The position numbers and the translations under genes are program-made. Below are positions 37,552 through 46,676 of a stretch of DNA of 64,000 bases, piece by piece. Position 1 is the stretch's first letter. Every line of letters starts with the position of its first letter. Below the pieces are notes generated by a model. It was not told where the DNA came from. It did no database searches and saw nothing but the letters and a program-made list of their open reading frames with translations. Source of the DNA: Thiocapsa rosea (GTDB taxonomy: Bacteria > Pseudomonadota > Gammaproteobacteria > Chromatiales > Chromatiaceae); contig NZ_RBXL01000001.1 in the NCBI RefSeq assembly GCF_003634315.1, positions 2,832,501 through 2,896,500 of the forward strand, written 5' to 3'.

Positions 37552-39498
37552 ATGAGTTCTTTTCTTCCGCGTTCGTTCCATCATTCGATCCTGCTCAGCG
37601 TGGGTCTGTTGATGGCGGTCGTCGTCGTTCTGGCGATCCTCAGCATGGTGCTCAGCGGCAGCGTGGGCCGGGCCACCGAGGGGCTTGCCGCGGCCGTGAA
37701 CCAGTCCGGTTCGCTGCGCATGCAGTCGTATCGCATCGGGATGGCGTTGGCCGATGCGCGCGGCCCGGCCGATCTGCGCGCCGATCGGGTCGCGGCACTG
37801 GCCGAGGAACTCGAGCAGCGTCTGGCCAGTCCGCGCCTTGCCGATATTATCCCGCGGCGTGCCGGCGAGGAGATTCGCGCCGGCTACGAGCGTATCCGCT
37901 CCGATTGGAACGGGCGCATGCGCCCGCTGGTGTCGGCGGACATCGCGCGGTTGCGGGCGTTCGATCGGGGCGGCTCCGGGGATCCCCCGACGATGGCCTA
38001 TCTGGCGGATGTCGACGGCTTCGTCGAGCAGATCGACGCGCTGGTCGGGGAGCTGGAACGGATCACGGAGGCGCGTTTGGCCATGCTGTGCGTCGTTCAG
38101 GCGGTCGCCTTGATCCTGACGGTGATCGTGGTGCTCGTGACCATGGTTCTGGTTATCGGCCGGGTGATCCAACCGCTCGCCGAGCTCCTGGAGTGTGCGG
38201 ATCGGTCGCGGCGCGGCGATTTCACGCGACGCACCCGATTCACCGGCAGCGACGAGCTGGGTCGGCTCGGCGAGGCCATGAACCGCATGGCCGCAGACCT
38301 GTCGCATCTCTACGCGGATCTGGAAGGTCGGGTCGCCGAGAAGACGCGCGATCTCGAACGCACCAATCACACCCTGGAGCTGCTCTACGGCGTGGGCCAG
38401 GCGCTGCACGAGTCGTCGATCTCCACACCCACGTTCGAGCGCGTCCTGCAGGAGATCCGGGTCAAGCTGCGGCTTCGGGCCGTTACACTCTGCTTGGAGG
38501 ACGCGCCGGATCTGCGCTCAGATCTCGATCCCCATCGAAAGGACGCCCCTGCCTGTATGACCGCGAGAGCAGAGGGCGAGCAACGCTTTGCCTGCTTGAG
38601 CGAGGCATGCACGGTCTGCCGCGAGGCCGAGCCCTATCATCCATTGCTGCGCACGCTCGGGCGAGGCGAGCGTCGGGCCCCGGTGTCCTTCACCGTGGCG
38701 GATCAGGATCGGCCCTTCGGTGTATTGGTCGTGGAGCTGGATCGCGATCAATCGCTCCCGCGCTGGCAAGGACGGCTCCTGTCCTCGCTCGCCACGCTGA
38801 TCGGCACCGCACTCAGTCTGCATCGGCGCCAGCGCGACGCGAGGCGTCTCGCGCTGTTCGAGGAGCGCGGCGTCATCGCACGCGAGCTGCACGACTCCTT
38901 GGCGCAGTCGCTTTCCTACCTCAAGATCCAGGCGTCACGCTTGGATGCACTCCTCCGCGCCGGTGCGGAGCCCGAGCGCGCGCGTGACGTGCTCGCCGAG
39001 TTGCGCGAGGGCGCCAACAACGCCTATCGTCAGTTGCGCGAGCTTCTGACCACCTTTCGGCTCAAGATGGACGATCGCGGCCTCAATGCGGCGCTGGAGG
39101 CGACGGTGGCCGAGTTTCGCGAACACGGGACCACCGAGATTCGCCTGGACAACCGGCTCCCCGCCTTGTTGCTGAGTCCGAACGAGGAGGTTCATGTGCT
39201 GCAGATCGTCCGCGAGGCCCTGTCGAACGTTATCCGTCACGCCGGGGCGCCCCATGCCTTGCTGCGCTTGGCGGCCGGCGACGCCGGGATCCGCGTCACC
39301 CTCGACGACGACGGTCGCGGCATCGACCCGCACGCCGTCCCGCGCGGTCACTACGGCCTGAGCATCATGCGCGAGCGTGCCGCCGGCCTCGGCGGCGACA
39401 TCGAGATCGCGCCAGGCCCGCACGGCGGGACACGCGTGCGTCTGACCTTCCCGAGTCGGCGAACCCGAGACACCGGCGCGATGCAGGTATCATCATGA
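37552..39498 (+). CDS. narX: NarX-like nitrate/nitrite sensor histidine kinase
   Basis: A 648-residue sensor kinase. Two membrane helices enclose a periplasmic helical domain containing a P-box-like NQSGSLRMQSYRIGMAL, the nitrate-binding motif of NarX/NarQ. HAMP, a cysteine-containing GAF-like region, a HisKA_3 domain with the phospho-acceptor His (ARELHDSLAQSLSYLK, near residue 447) and an ATPase domain (DDDGRGID, HYGLSIMRERAAGLGG) follow. Its stop overlaps narL by 4 nt. Start is ATG 37552; GTG 37543 is possible. Confidence 0.92.
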   Translation: MSSFLPRSFHHSILLSVGLLMAVVVVLAILSMVLSGSVGRATEGLAAAVNQSGSLRMQSYRIGMALADARGPADLRADRVAALAEELEQRLASPRLADIIPRRAGEEIRAGYERIRSDWNGRMRPLVSADIARLRAFDRGGSGDPPTMAYLADVDGFVEQIDALVGELERITEARLAMLCVVQAVALILTVIVVLVTMVLVIGRVIQPLAELLECADRSRRGDFTRRTRFTGSDELGRLGEAMNRMAADLSHLYADLEGRVAEKTRDLERTNHTLELLYGVGQALHESSISTPTFERVLQEIRVKLRLRAVTLCLEDAPDLRSDLDPHRKDAPACMTARAEGEQRFACLSEACTVCREAEPYHPLLRTLGRGERRAPVSFTVADQDRPFGVLVVELDRDQSLPRWQGRLLSSLATLIGTALSLHRRQRDARRLALFEERGVIARELHDSLAQSLSYLKIQASRLDALLRAGAEPERARDVLAELREGANNAYRQLRELLTTFRLKMDDRGLNAALEATVAEFREHGTTEIRLDNRLPALLLSPNEEVHVLQIVREALSNVIRHAGAPHALLRLAAGDAGIRVTLDDDGRGIDPHAVPRGHYGLSIMRERAAGLGGDIEIAPGPHGGTRVRLTFPSRRTRDTGAMQVSS

Positions 39499-40151
39499 CC
39501 GACACCCGAACCGCCGTCGTCATCATCGACGACCATCCGCTTTTTCGAAAGGGCGTGTCCGACCTGATCGCGATGGCACCCGAGCTGATCCTGGTCGGGG
39601 AGGCCGGCGACGGGGAGGAGGGCATGCGCGTCGCCGTGGGGTGCCGCCCGGACCTCATCCTGCTCGACCTCAACATGAAGGGCATGAACGGCATCCAGAC
39701 CCTGGAACGTCTGCGCCGCGCCGATCTGGATGCGCGGGTCGTGATGCTCACCGTCTCCGACAGCGAGGAAGATGTCGTCGCCGCCCTGCGGGCGGGTGCC
39801 GACGGCTATCTGCTCAAGGACATGGAGCCCGAGGATATCCTCGAGCAGCTCCTCGCCGCAGGCCGGGGTCGCCTGGTCATCAGCCAACGCCTGACCGAGT
39901 TGATTGCGCGGGCGCTCCGCGACGACAGCGGTCCGGTTCGGCCGGGCGACGCCGGCCTCACCCCGCGCGAGCGCCAAGTGCTCGCGCTGCTCGCCGAGGG
40001 ATTCAGCAACAAGCTGATCGCCCGCGAGCTTGACCTGTCACTCGGGACCGTCAAGGTCCATGTCAAACACATTCTCAAGAAACTCAAGCTCAAAACCCGC
40101 GTCGAAGCCGCCGTCTGGGCCGTCCGACAAACCGCGCCCGACGATCTCTGA
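39495..40151 (+). CDS. narL: NarL-type response regulator
   Basis: A 218-residue two-domain regulator: receiver domain (IIDDHPLFRKGVSDL; phospho-acceptor Asp in LILLDLNMKGMNG) and LuxR-type helix-turn-helix (LTPRERQVLALLAEGFSNKL). The ATGA overlap with narX shows a coupled two-component system. In other bacteria NarXL control nitrate and nitrite respiration; here the haoA-haoC pair in the same window is a candidate target, but this is inference. Confidence 0.94.
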   Translation: MTDTRTAVVIIDDHPLFRKGVSDLIAMAPELILVGEAGDGEEGMRVAVGCRPDLILLDLNMKGMNGIQTLERLRRADLDARVVMLTVSDSEEDVVAALRAGADGYLLKDMEPEDILEQLLAAGRGRLVISQRLTELIARALRDDSGPVRPGDAGLTPRERQVLALLAEGFSNKLIARELDLSLGTVKVHVKHILKKLKLKTRVEAAVWAVRQTAPDDL

Positions 40152-40166
40152 ACCGCAACATCCAAA

Positions 40167-40226
40167 GGGCGGCTTCAGCCGCCCCGGGGCGTTTGGTCGA
40201 CGGGGTGTGGGCGACTGAAGTCGCCC
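40167..40226. repeat. pair of short GC-rich hairpins
   Basis: GGGCGGC-TTCA-GCCGCCC (40167-40184) and GGGCGACT-GA-AGTCGCCC (40209-40226), with CGCCCCTACGT repeated just after. They lie between the convergent narL and purC genes and may act as weak bidirectional terminators. Confidence 0.5.
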
Positions 40227-40253
40227 CTACGTCGCCCCTACGTCGCGTGCGGA

Positions 40254-41138
40254 TCAGGGGCGCGTCAACCGCTCCTCGGCCTCGCGGTATTTGGCGGCGG
40301 TCCGGTCGATGATCTCCTGCGGCAGCATCGGCCCGGGCGGGGTCTTGTCCCAGTCGAGCGTTTCCAGATAATCGCGTACGAACTGCTTGTCGAAGCTCGG
40401 CGGGCTGGTGCCGGGCCGGTATTGATCGGCCGGCCAAAAACGCGAGGAGTCCGGTGTCAGCACCTCGTCGATCAGATGCAGCCGCCCCTCGCTGTCGAGG
40501 CCGAATTCGAATTTGGTGTCGGCGATGATGATCCCGCGTGCCAAGGCGTACTCCGCGCAATCCCGATACACGGCGATGCTGATGTCGCGCACCTGCGCCG
40601 CCAGCCCGGGGCCGAGCAACCGTTCGGTGTGGGCGAAGTCGACGTTCTCGTCATGTCCGCCGATCTCGGCCTTGGTCGACGGCGTGTAGATGGGCTCGGG
40701 CAGCCGGTCGGCCTGACGCAGACCGGGCGGGAGCGCGATGCCGCAGACCGCACCGCTTTGCCGATAGTCCTTCCAACCCGAGCCGATCAGATAGCCGCGC
40801 ACGATCGCCTCGACCGGCAGCGGCGTCAGGCGGCGCACCACCATCGCCCGATCGCCGAGCTGCGCGAGTTCCTCGGGGTCCTCGACCACGGCAGAGACCG
40901 GGATCTCGGCGAGATGATTCGGCACCAGCTGCGCCGTGCGCGCGAACCAAAAGCGCGAGACCCGCGTCAAGACCTCGCCTTTGCCGGGGATCGGCTGCGG
41001 AAGCACCACGTCAAACGCGGAGAGACGGTCGCTCGCGACCATCAAGAGATGCTCGCTGTCGATCTCGTAGAGATCGCGGACCTTGCCGCGTCCGATCAGG
41101 CGCAGCTTGGCGAGGTTGGACTGATGGAGTGCGTTCAT
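40254..41138 (-). CDS. purC: phosphoribosylaminoimidazole-succinocarboxamide synthase (SAICAR synthase)
   Basis: A 294-residue purine biosynthesis enzyme joining CAIR and aspartate with [15 protein letters not shown] near the N-terminus, [27 protein letters not shown] and [15 protein letters not shown] are diagnostic for the yeast-type (longer) branch of PurC. ATG 41138 ([20 protein letters not shown]) is the expected start. The 322-bp upstream gap to ridA holds hexamer array H5 and presumably the purC promoter. Confidence 0.96.
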   Translation of the reverse strand: MNALHQSNLAKLRLIGRGKVRDLYEIDSEHLLMVASDRLSAFDVVLPQPIPGKGEVLTRVSRFWFARTAQLVPNHLAEIPVSAVVEDPEELAQLGDRAMVVRRLTPLPVEAIVRGYLIGSGWKDYRQSGAVCGIALPPGLRQADRLPEPIYTPSTKAEIGGHDENVDFAHTERLLGPGLAAQVRDISIAVYRDCAEYALARGIIIADTKFEFGLDSEGRLHLIDEVLTPDSSRFWPADQYRPGTSPPSFDKQFVRDYLETLDWDKTPPGPMLPQEIIDRTAAKYREAEERLTRP

Positions 41139-41236
41139 GGCGTGTGATCCGGAATTTCCAAGCGCGAGAGTATAGCCCGTTGCGCAAGGACGCATGCCAA
41201 CCTGTCTGGGTGTGGGGACGACGGTGTTGTTTTGTC

Positions 41237-41322
41237 CGTGGTCGTGGTCGTGGTCGTGGTCGACCGGGATCCGATTACGATTACGATTACGACAACGACA
41301 ACGACAAGGACAAGGACAACGA
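41237..41322. repeat. H5: GTGGTC/GACAAC inverted hexamer array
   Basis: Four GTGGTC variants on the left, then GGGATCC core, GATTAC units and GACAAC/GACAAG units on the right, ending GAAAAATTCTGGGGCGGT like flank A of the other arrays (inverted). It lies between purC and ridA. Confidence 0.75.
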
Positions 41323-41460
41323 AAAATTCTGGGGCGGTGATCGCTCTCGGCCCGAGCTACGGCCTTCATCCGTGACCCGATCGTCTTGGCGTGAGACCCG
41401 TGCTGGATTAGGCTCATGCCGATGGCGTCGAATAACCATACGTAACGGAGTCACCACAGC

Positions 41461-41847
41461 ATGGCAAAGAGCATCGTCAAGACCGATCAGGCCCCCGAGG
41501 CGATCGGGACTTACTCTCAAGCGGTTCGCGTCGGCAACACCGTCTATCTGTCCGGCCAGATCCCGCTCGTGCCCGAGACTATGGAGCTGGTCTCGGGCGA
41601 CATCGAGGCGGAGATTCGGCGCGTCTTCGACAACCTTCGGGCGGTGGCGCATGCGGCGAACGGCAGTCTGGCGGATGTCGTGAAGCTCAACGTCTTTCTC
41701 ACCGATCTGGCCCATTTCCCGTCGGTCAATCAGGTCATGGCCGGATACTTCGAGGAGCCCTATCCGGCGCGGGCGGCGATCGGCGTCGCGGCACTGCCCA
41801 AAGGGGCGCGAGTCGAGATGGACGCGATCATGGTCTTGGGTGATTAA
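41461..41847 (+). CDS. ridA: RidA family reactive intermediate deaminase
   Basis: A 128-residue enzyme hydrolysing reactive enamine/imine intermediates from PLP enzymes. It contains [20 protein letters not shown], the family arginine in [20 protein letters not shown] and the usual C-terminal EMDAIMV. The TAA stop is formed by a palindromic element. In many gammaproteobacteria ridA is next to recG; here mltB, yjbQ and four palindromic elements lie between them. Confidence 0.95.
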   Translation: MAKSIVKTDQAPEAIGTYSQAVRVGNTVYLSGQIPLVPETMELVSGDIEAEIRRVFDNLRAVAHAANGSLADVVKLNVFLTDLAHFPSVNQVMAGYFEEPYPARAAIGVAALPKGARVEMDAIMVLGD

Positions 41848-41929
41848 ACCGCGTCCAGAGCGAGATGCGCATTTTCGAGTGAGCTCGACGTGTGATGCAT
41901 CTACGGCCCTTCGCGAGGACGCGGTTTAA
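41844..41929. repeat. P8: palindromic TTAAACCGCG element, core C inverted
   Basis: 86 bp, TTAAACCGCGTCC to GGACGCGGTTTAA. The TAA of its first bases is the ridA stop. It forms a tandem pair with the next element across a 21-bp AT-rich spacer, exactly as at 8972-9165. Confidence 0.9.
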
Positions 41930-41950
41930 AATGATAAATCTTTTAATCTC

Positions 41951-42037
41951 TTAAACCGCGCCGACTCCAGCGCTCGTCAAGTCTGCCGTGGACGACCCCA
42001 TCCAAAAACATCGCAGACCGCACCGGGCGCGGTTTAA
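41951..42037. repeat. P9: palindromic TTAAACCGCG element, core A inverted
   Basis: 87 bp, TTAAACCGCGCCG to GGGCGCGGTTTAA, same core and orientation as 9079-9165. It lies upstream of the mltB promoter region. Confidence 0.9.
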
Positions 42038-42070
42038 CGACGCAATCGCGAGCCAAATTCATCGGTTGAA

Positions 42071-42101
42071 TTGCTTTACTGAAAAACTGCTTTACTATAA
42101 C
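42071..42101 (+). promoter_or_regulatory. candidate mltB promoter with direct repeat
   Basis: A possible -35 TTGCTT (42071-42076) and -10 TATAAC (42096-42101) are 19 bp apart, long for a sigma-70 site. TGCTTTACT occurs twice (42072 and 42088), 16 bp apart, which could be a regulator site. Weak evidence. Confidence 0.3.
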
Positions 42102-42130
42102 CGTCATCGAATTTTTGCCCTGGATTGCCC

Positions 42131-43192
42131 ATGCGTGTTGTTTGCTCGATCGCCGCCCTGCTGTGCTTGACCCTGGTTGCGGGCTGCGGCTCCCAGTCCA
42201 CTCGCCCCGGCGAGATCGCGGAAGGATCCCCTTTTCCGACCTCCGGCTCCGCAACGGTAACCGGCGATTTCGCCGGGTATCCGGGTGTCGAGCCCTTCAT
42301 CCGCAGCATGCAGCAACAGGGCTTTGCGCCGAATCAGGTCGCAGCCGTCCTCTCCGGCGCCAAGCGCGAGCAGTGGATCATCGACGCGATGAATCGCCAG
42401 GCCCCGCGCCCCAGCACCGGGCCGACCGGGGCCTGGACACGCTATCGTGCCAAGTTTCTGACCCCGGACAACATCGCCAACGGCGTGCGGTTCTGGCAGC
42501 AAAACGAGGCCGCGCTCAACCGGGCCAGCGCGCGTTACGGGGTTCCGCCCGAGTACATCGTCGCCATCATCGGGGTCGAGACCCGCTACGGCGGCTATCT
42601 GGGCAAGACCCGTATCGTCGACGCCTTGGCGACCCTGGCCTTCGCGTATCCGCGCCGCGCGGATTATTTCTCCGGCGAGCTGGCGTCCTTCCTGGTCATG
42701 ACCAAGGAGGAGGGTATCGACCCCTTCGGTCCGCGCGGATCTTATGCCGGTGCGATGGGCCTCGGGCAGTTCATGCCCTCGAGCTTCCGTGACTATGCCG
42801 TGGACTTCGACGGCGACGGCGATCGCGATCTCTGGAATCCGACGGACGCCATCGGCAGCGTCGCCAACTACTTCAAAGCACACGGTTGGCAGTCCGGCGT
42901 GCCGGTGGCCGTGCGCGCGAACGTGCAAAACCCGGCGACTGCGCGCGCGATGAAGTCGGGCTTCGGTTCGCGTTACAGCTTAAGCGAGCTGGCAGGCCGT
43001 GGAATCACCCCGGCCGGCTCCCTCGGCGGCGCCTCCCAGGTGAGTTTGCTGGAGTTCGATGTCGGCACCGGCTACGCCTACTGGCTGGGGTCGCAGAATT
43101 TCTACACCATTACCCGCTACAACCACAGCAGCTACTACGCCATGGCCGTGCATCAGCTCGCCCGCGCAATCGCGGAGCGCAAGGGCAGGTAG
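42131..43192 (+). CDS. mltB: membrane-bound lytic murein transglycosylase B
   Basis: A 353-residue lipoprotein that cleaves peptidoglycan glycan strands to anhydromuropeptides. The lipobox LTLVAGC ends the signal peptide. The catalytic domain has YIVAIIGVETRYGGYLGK with the catalytic Glu, then AMGLGQFMPSSFRDYAVDFD and DLWNPTDAIGSVANYFKAHG, typical of MltB/SltB. The start is ATG 42131 (MRVVCSIAALL). It lies between ridA and recG, flanked by palindromic elements on both sides. Confidence 0.93.
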   Translation: MRVVCSIAALLCLTLVAGCGSQSTRPGEIAEGSPFPTSGSATVTGDFAGYPGVEPFIRSMQQQGFAPNQVAAVLSGAKREQWIIDAMNRQAPRPSTGPTGAWTRYRAKFLTPDNIANGVRFWQQNEAALNRASARYGVPPEYIVAIIGVETRYGGYLGKTRIVDALATLAFAYPRRADYFSGELASFLVMTKEEGIDPFGPRGSYAGAMGLGQFMPSSFRDYAVDFDGDGDRDLWNPTDAIGSVANYFKAHGWQSGVPVAVRANVQNPATARAMKSGFGSRYSLSELAGRGITPAGSLGGASQVSLLEFDVGTGYAYWLGSQNFYTITRYNHSSYYAMAVHQLARAIAERKGR

Positions 43193-43251
43193 CGCGGGAT
43201 GTGCGGGCCTCGTCTCCCGGGTCTCGACTCGGCGTCACGGATCCAAAGCGC

Positions 43252-43337
43252 CTAAACCGCGTCCCGATCGGGATGCTGATTGTCGAGTGAGTGCCACGTG
43301 TGGTGCATCCACGGCCCTTAGCGGGGGCGCGGTTTAA
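43252..43337. repeat. P10: palindromic element, core C inverted
   Basis: 86 bp, CTAAACCGCGTCC to GGGCGCGGTTTAA, with core GGATGCTGATTGTCGAGTGA like 41844 and 46673. It ends 6 bp from the yjbQ stop, between mltB and yjbQ. Confidence 0.88.
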
Positions 43338-43343
43338 CCGGCC

Positions 43344-43760
43344 TCATTCGCCCTGAATGGTCAAGGTGATCCGGCGCCGATGGCCGTGCGTGCGGTGCTC
43401 GTAGAGATAGAGTCCTTGCCAGGTCCCGAGGTCGCAAACCCCTGCGCGGATCGGCAACGTCAGCTCGACCTGCGTGAGGATCGCCCGGATGTGGGCGGGC
43501 ATATCGTCCGGACCCTCGTCGCTGTGCTCGAAGAGCCGATCGCCGTCCGGGACCAATCGGGCCATGAAGGCATCCAGGTCGCTTCGCACCGTCGGGTCCG
43601 CGTTCTCGCAGAGGATCAGCGACGCGCTGGTGTGATGGACGAAGACGTGACAGAGTCCGATCCGGACTCCGGAGGCCCGAACCTGCTGCTGGACGGTCCG
43701 GGTGATATCGTAGGTGCCGCGGCCTTGGGTGGTGACCGAAAGTGATTCTTGATGGATCAT
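43344..43760 (-). CDS. yjbQ: YjbQ family (UPF0047) protein
   Basis: A 138-residue protein of the YjbQ/UPF0047 family, sometimes annotated as secondary thiamine-phosphate synthase because members have weak activity of that kind. Conserved parts include GLCHVFVHHTSASLILCENA, SDEGPDDMPAHIRAIL and LGTWQGLYLYEHR. It stands alone on the minus strand, bracketed by P10 and P11, between mltB and recG. Confidence 0.93.
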   Translation of the reverse strand: MIHQESLSVTTQGRGTYDITRTVQQQVRASGVRIGLCHVFVHHTSASLILCENADPTVRSDLDAFMARLVPDGDRLFEHSDEGPDDMPAHIRAILTQVELTLPIRAGVCDLGTWQGLYLYEHRTHGHRRRITLTIQGE

Positions 43761-43775
43761 AGCGCCTCGTAGGAC

Positions 43776-43861
43776 TTAAACCGCGCCCGGCGCGGTATGC
43801 GATGTTTTTGGATGGATCGGTCCCGGCAGACTTGACGGCCGCTAGAGCTGGCGCGGTTTAA
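43776..43861. repeat. P11: palindromic TTAAACCGCG element, core A
   Basis: 86 bp, TTAAACCGCGCCC to GGCGCGGTTTAA, core close to 802-886 and 49878-49964. It lies in the divergent space between yjbQ and recG. Confidence 0.9.
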
Positions 43862-43925
43862 ATGCGCGCGAGAAGGGCATGACTGGCAGCGGACGTACTC
43901 GCACCCCGGAGGACACCCCCAAACC

Positions 43926-46049
43926 GTGACCGATACCCCCTCGGGATCCTCTGCGAATCCATCGCTTCCGACCCCTTCGCTCGACAGCATCCCCGTGGAG
44001 CGGCTCAAACGGGTCGGTCCGCGCGTGGCGGAGCGTCTCGGCAAGCTCGGTGTGCGCACGGTCCAGGATCTCCTCTTCCATCTGCCGCACCGCTATCAAG
44101 ACCGCACGCGCTTGGTCCACATCAGCGGGCTGCGACCGGGCGACGAGGCCCTGATCGAGGGCGAGATCCAGGAGGTCGACCTCTCGGGCGGGCGACGCCG
44201 CTCTTTGAAGGTCTGGGTGTCGGACGGCACGTTCGGCGGGCTCCTGTTGCGCTTTTTCCACTACTCCCGGCAGCAGATCGACGCGCTCAAGCCCGGTGTT
44301 CGGCTGCGCTGTTACGGCGAGGTTCGCCAAGGACCAAGCGCCTTGGAGATGGTCCACCCCGAGTATCGCATCCAGTCCGAAGAGGCGGGCGCGATCGACG
44401 CGCGCTTGACCCCGCTTTATCCCTCGACCGAGGGCCTGCAGCAATCCTCTTGGCGCGGTCTGACCGATCAGGCGCTGGCGCTCTTGGCCGAACAGGCGCC
44501 GCGCGAGTGCCTGCCCGAGGAGGTCCTGCTCCCCCTGGGTCTGCCGAGCCTGGTCGAGGCGCTCGTCTATTTGCACCGTCCGCCGGTGGAGGCCGACCCC
44601 GACGATCTGATCGAGCGCCGTCATCCGGCCTTTCACCGCTTGGCCTTCGAGGAGCTGGTCGCCCATCAGGTCAGTCTGCGACGTCTGCGCGCCGCCCAGC
44701 GGGCGATCCTAGCGCCTGTACTCGCCGGCGACGGCACCCTGCGCCGGCAACTGCTCGACGCCCTGCCGTTTCGGATGACCGCGGCGCAGGAGCGCGTCGT
44801 CGCCGAGATCGCCGCCGATCTGCAGGGCGATCGCCCGATGCAGCGTCTGCTCCAGGGCGACGTGGGCGCCGGCAAGACCCTGGTCGCCGCACTGGCTGCG
44901 CTCCAAGCGATCGAGTCCGGTGCCCAGGTGGCCTTGATGGCGCCGACCGAGCTCTTGTCCGAGCAGCATCGACGCGGCTTCGCGGGTTGGCTCGCCCCGC
45001 TCGACATCGAGCCCGTCTGGCTGGTCGGGCGACACAAGGGCCGCGAGCGTGCCGGGTTGCTCAAGGCCATCGCCAGCGGCCGGGCGCGTATGGTGATGGG
45101 TACCCACGCGCTCTTTCAGGAGGATGTGGTCTTCTCCGAGCTGGGTCTCGTCATCATCGACGAGCAACACCGATTCGGCGTGCATCAGCGCATGCGCCTG
45201 CGTGCGAAGGGCGGCGGTGCCGGCGGTGTACCGCATCAGTTGATCATGACCGCTACGCCCATCCCGCGCTCGCTCGCCATGACCGTCTATGCGGATCTTG
45301 ATCTGTCGGTCATCGACGAGCTTCCGCCCGGGCGCACGCCGATCGTCACGGTGGCGGTCCCCGACACCCGTCGCGAGGAGGTGATCGCGCGCGTGGAGCA
45401 GGCCTGTGCGCAGGGCCGACAAGCCTACTGGGTCTGCACCCTGATCGAGGAATCCGAGGCGTTGGAATGCCAGGCCGCCGAAGAGACGGCGCGTCAGTTG
45501 GCCGAGAGCCTTCCCGGCATCCGCATCGGTCTGGTGCACGGGCGCATCAAGGGGCCTGAGCGCGAGACGGTGATGGCCGCCTTCGCCTCGGGCGACCTAG
45601 ACCTCTTGGTCGCAACCACGGTGGTGGAGGTCGGCGTCGATGTCCCGAACGCCAGCCTCATGATCATCGAGAACCCCGAGCGGCTCGGTCTTGCACAGCT
45701 GCATCAACTGCGTGGACGGGTCGGGCGCGGGTCCGTCCAGAGCCACTGCGTGCTGCTCTTCCATCCGCCCCTGTCGCTCGCGGCGCGCGAGCGTCTGGGC
45801 ATCATCCGCGCCGCCGAGAGCGGCTTCGAGATCGCCGAGCGCGATTTGGCCATGCGCGGAGCGGGGGAGGTTCTGGGTACGCGCCAGACCGGCACCGTGC
45901 AATTTCGCGTCGCCGACCCCCTGCGCGACCAGCATCTGGTCGCCGACGCCCAACGGGCTGCCGACCTGATCCTGGCGCGCTATCCCGACCGTGTCGAGCC
46001 CCTGATCCAACGCTGGCTCGGATCCCGCGAGTTATACGGGAGCGTGTAA
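43926..46049 (+). CDS. recG: ATP-dependent DNA helicase RecG
   Basis: A 707-residue helicase that regresses stalled forks and processes Holliday junctions. An N-terminal wedge/OB domain (residues about 20-180) is followed by helicase motifs: LLQGDVGAGKTLVAALAALQ (I), IIDEQHRFGVHQR (II), MTATPIPRSLAMTVYADLDL (III) and LRGRVGRGSVQSHCVLLF (VI). GTG 43926 appears to be the start; the length is typical. An 11-bp stem hairpin lies about 90 bp past the stop. Confidence 0.96.
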   Translation: MTDTPSGSSANPSLPTPSLDSIPVERLKRVGPRVAERLGKLGVRTVQDLLFHLPHRYQDRTRLVHISGLRPGDEALIEGEIQEVDLSGGRRRSLKVWVSDGTFGGLLLRFFHYSRQQIDALKPGVRLRCYGEVRQGPSALEMVHPEYRIQSEEAGAIDARLTPLYPSTEGLQQSSWRGLTDQALALLAEQAPRECLPEEVLLPLGLPSLVEALVYLHRPPVEADPDDLIERRHPAFHRLAFEELVAHQVSLRRLRAAQRAILAPVLAGDGTLRRQLLDALPFRMTAAQERVVAEIAADLQGDRPMQRLLQGDVGAGKTLVAALAALQAIESGAQVALMAPTELLSEQHRRGFAGWLAPLDIEPVWLVGRHKGRERAGLLKAIASGRARMVMGTHALFQEDVVFSELGLVIIDEQHRFGVHQRMRLRAKGGGAGGVPHQLIMTATPIPRSLAMTVYADLDLSVIDELPPGRTPIVTVAVPDTRREEVIARVEQACAQGRQAYWVCTLIEESEALECQAAEETARQLAESLPGIRIGLVHGRIKGPERETVMAAFASGDLDLLVATTVVEVGVDVPNASLMIIENPERLGLAQLHQLRGRVGRGSVQSHCVLLFHPPLSLAARERLGIIRAAESGFEIAERDLAMRGAGEVLGTRQTGTVQFRVADPLRDQHLVADAQRAADLILARYPDRVEPLIQRWLGSRELYGSV

Positions 46050-46139
46050 GCCCTCGGGCTCTCGGGAGCGCCTCAACCATCCGAAACAGGATCTCGAAGG
46101 GTCTCCCTCATCCCGCCGGCCACCCAACTCCACGGAAAC

Positions 46140-46166
46140 GCGTGACACCGCTCCGCGGTGTCACGC
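46140..46166. terminator. 11-bp stem hairpin after recG
   Basis: GCGTGACACCG, loop CTCCG, CGGTGTCACGC. Stable but with no T-tract. It lies between recG and the next plus-strand gene. Confidence 0.5.
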
Positions 46167-46274
46167 ATGCCCCTGGCGCACCGCGCCACGTGGCCCTGTG
46201 CCCGCAGTGACGACCAAGGCGCGCCATCGGTATATCATCGACGCTCCGAGATCATTCTAAGCCGGGGTGTTTCG

Positions 46275-46676
46275 ATGTATCGCGAAGGTGAAAGCCAAGA
46301 GATTTGGGTCTTTTTGACCTTGGTGGTGGGGTTTGCCTTGTCGTTTTTGATCGCCGTGGTGCCTCACTTCAACGGCGCCTATCGGCTTGAGCCTTTGATG
46401 CTGGCCGCTTGGATGATCCCCTACCTCATCCTGTCGGTGATCGTGTGGTTTCTGCGTGGTCCGACACGGCTGCGCACCATCCTCGGGGTGGTCTGGATAC
46501 AGCTGCTGACCGTTCTGATTCAGCGCGCCATTCTCGGCGATCCGGACGGCCTGTCGCTGTTTCTGATGCCGCTCGTGACAGCCGTCGGTCTGCTGCTTCT
46601 GACTCCCCAGTTGTGCGGCCGTATGGAGGAAGGGCCTCTGGGGCCGATCTGCGGGCGGTTCCTGAAGCGGATCTAA
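46275..46676 (+). CDS. four-helix membrane protein, unknown
   Basis: A 133-residue integral membrane protein (MYREGESQEIWVFLTLVVGF) with about four hydrophobic helices and a short basic C-terminus (CGRFLKRI). No family is recognised. ATG 46275 was chosen because the hydrophobic segment starts soon after; longer in-frame extensions are not protein-like. Its TAA stop is created by the start of the palindromic element P12. Confidence 0.7.
   Translation: MYREGESQEIWVFLTLVVGFALSFLIAVVPHFNGAYRLEPLMLAAWMIPYLILSVIVWFLRGPTRLRTILGVVWIQLLTVLIQRAILGDPDGLSLFLMPLVTAVGLLLLTPQLCGRMEEGPLGPICGRFLKRI

Noticed and set aside
41844-43861. Integron-like cassette array with attC sites
   Set aside because: Palindromes directly after stop codons resemble attC, but both ends are near-identical inverted TTAAACCGCG repeats rather than R'/L' sites, genes are on both strands, the genes are housekeeping, and no integrase is present.
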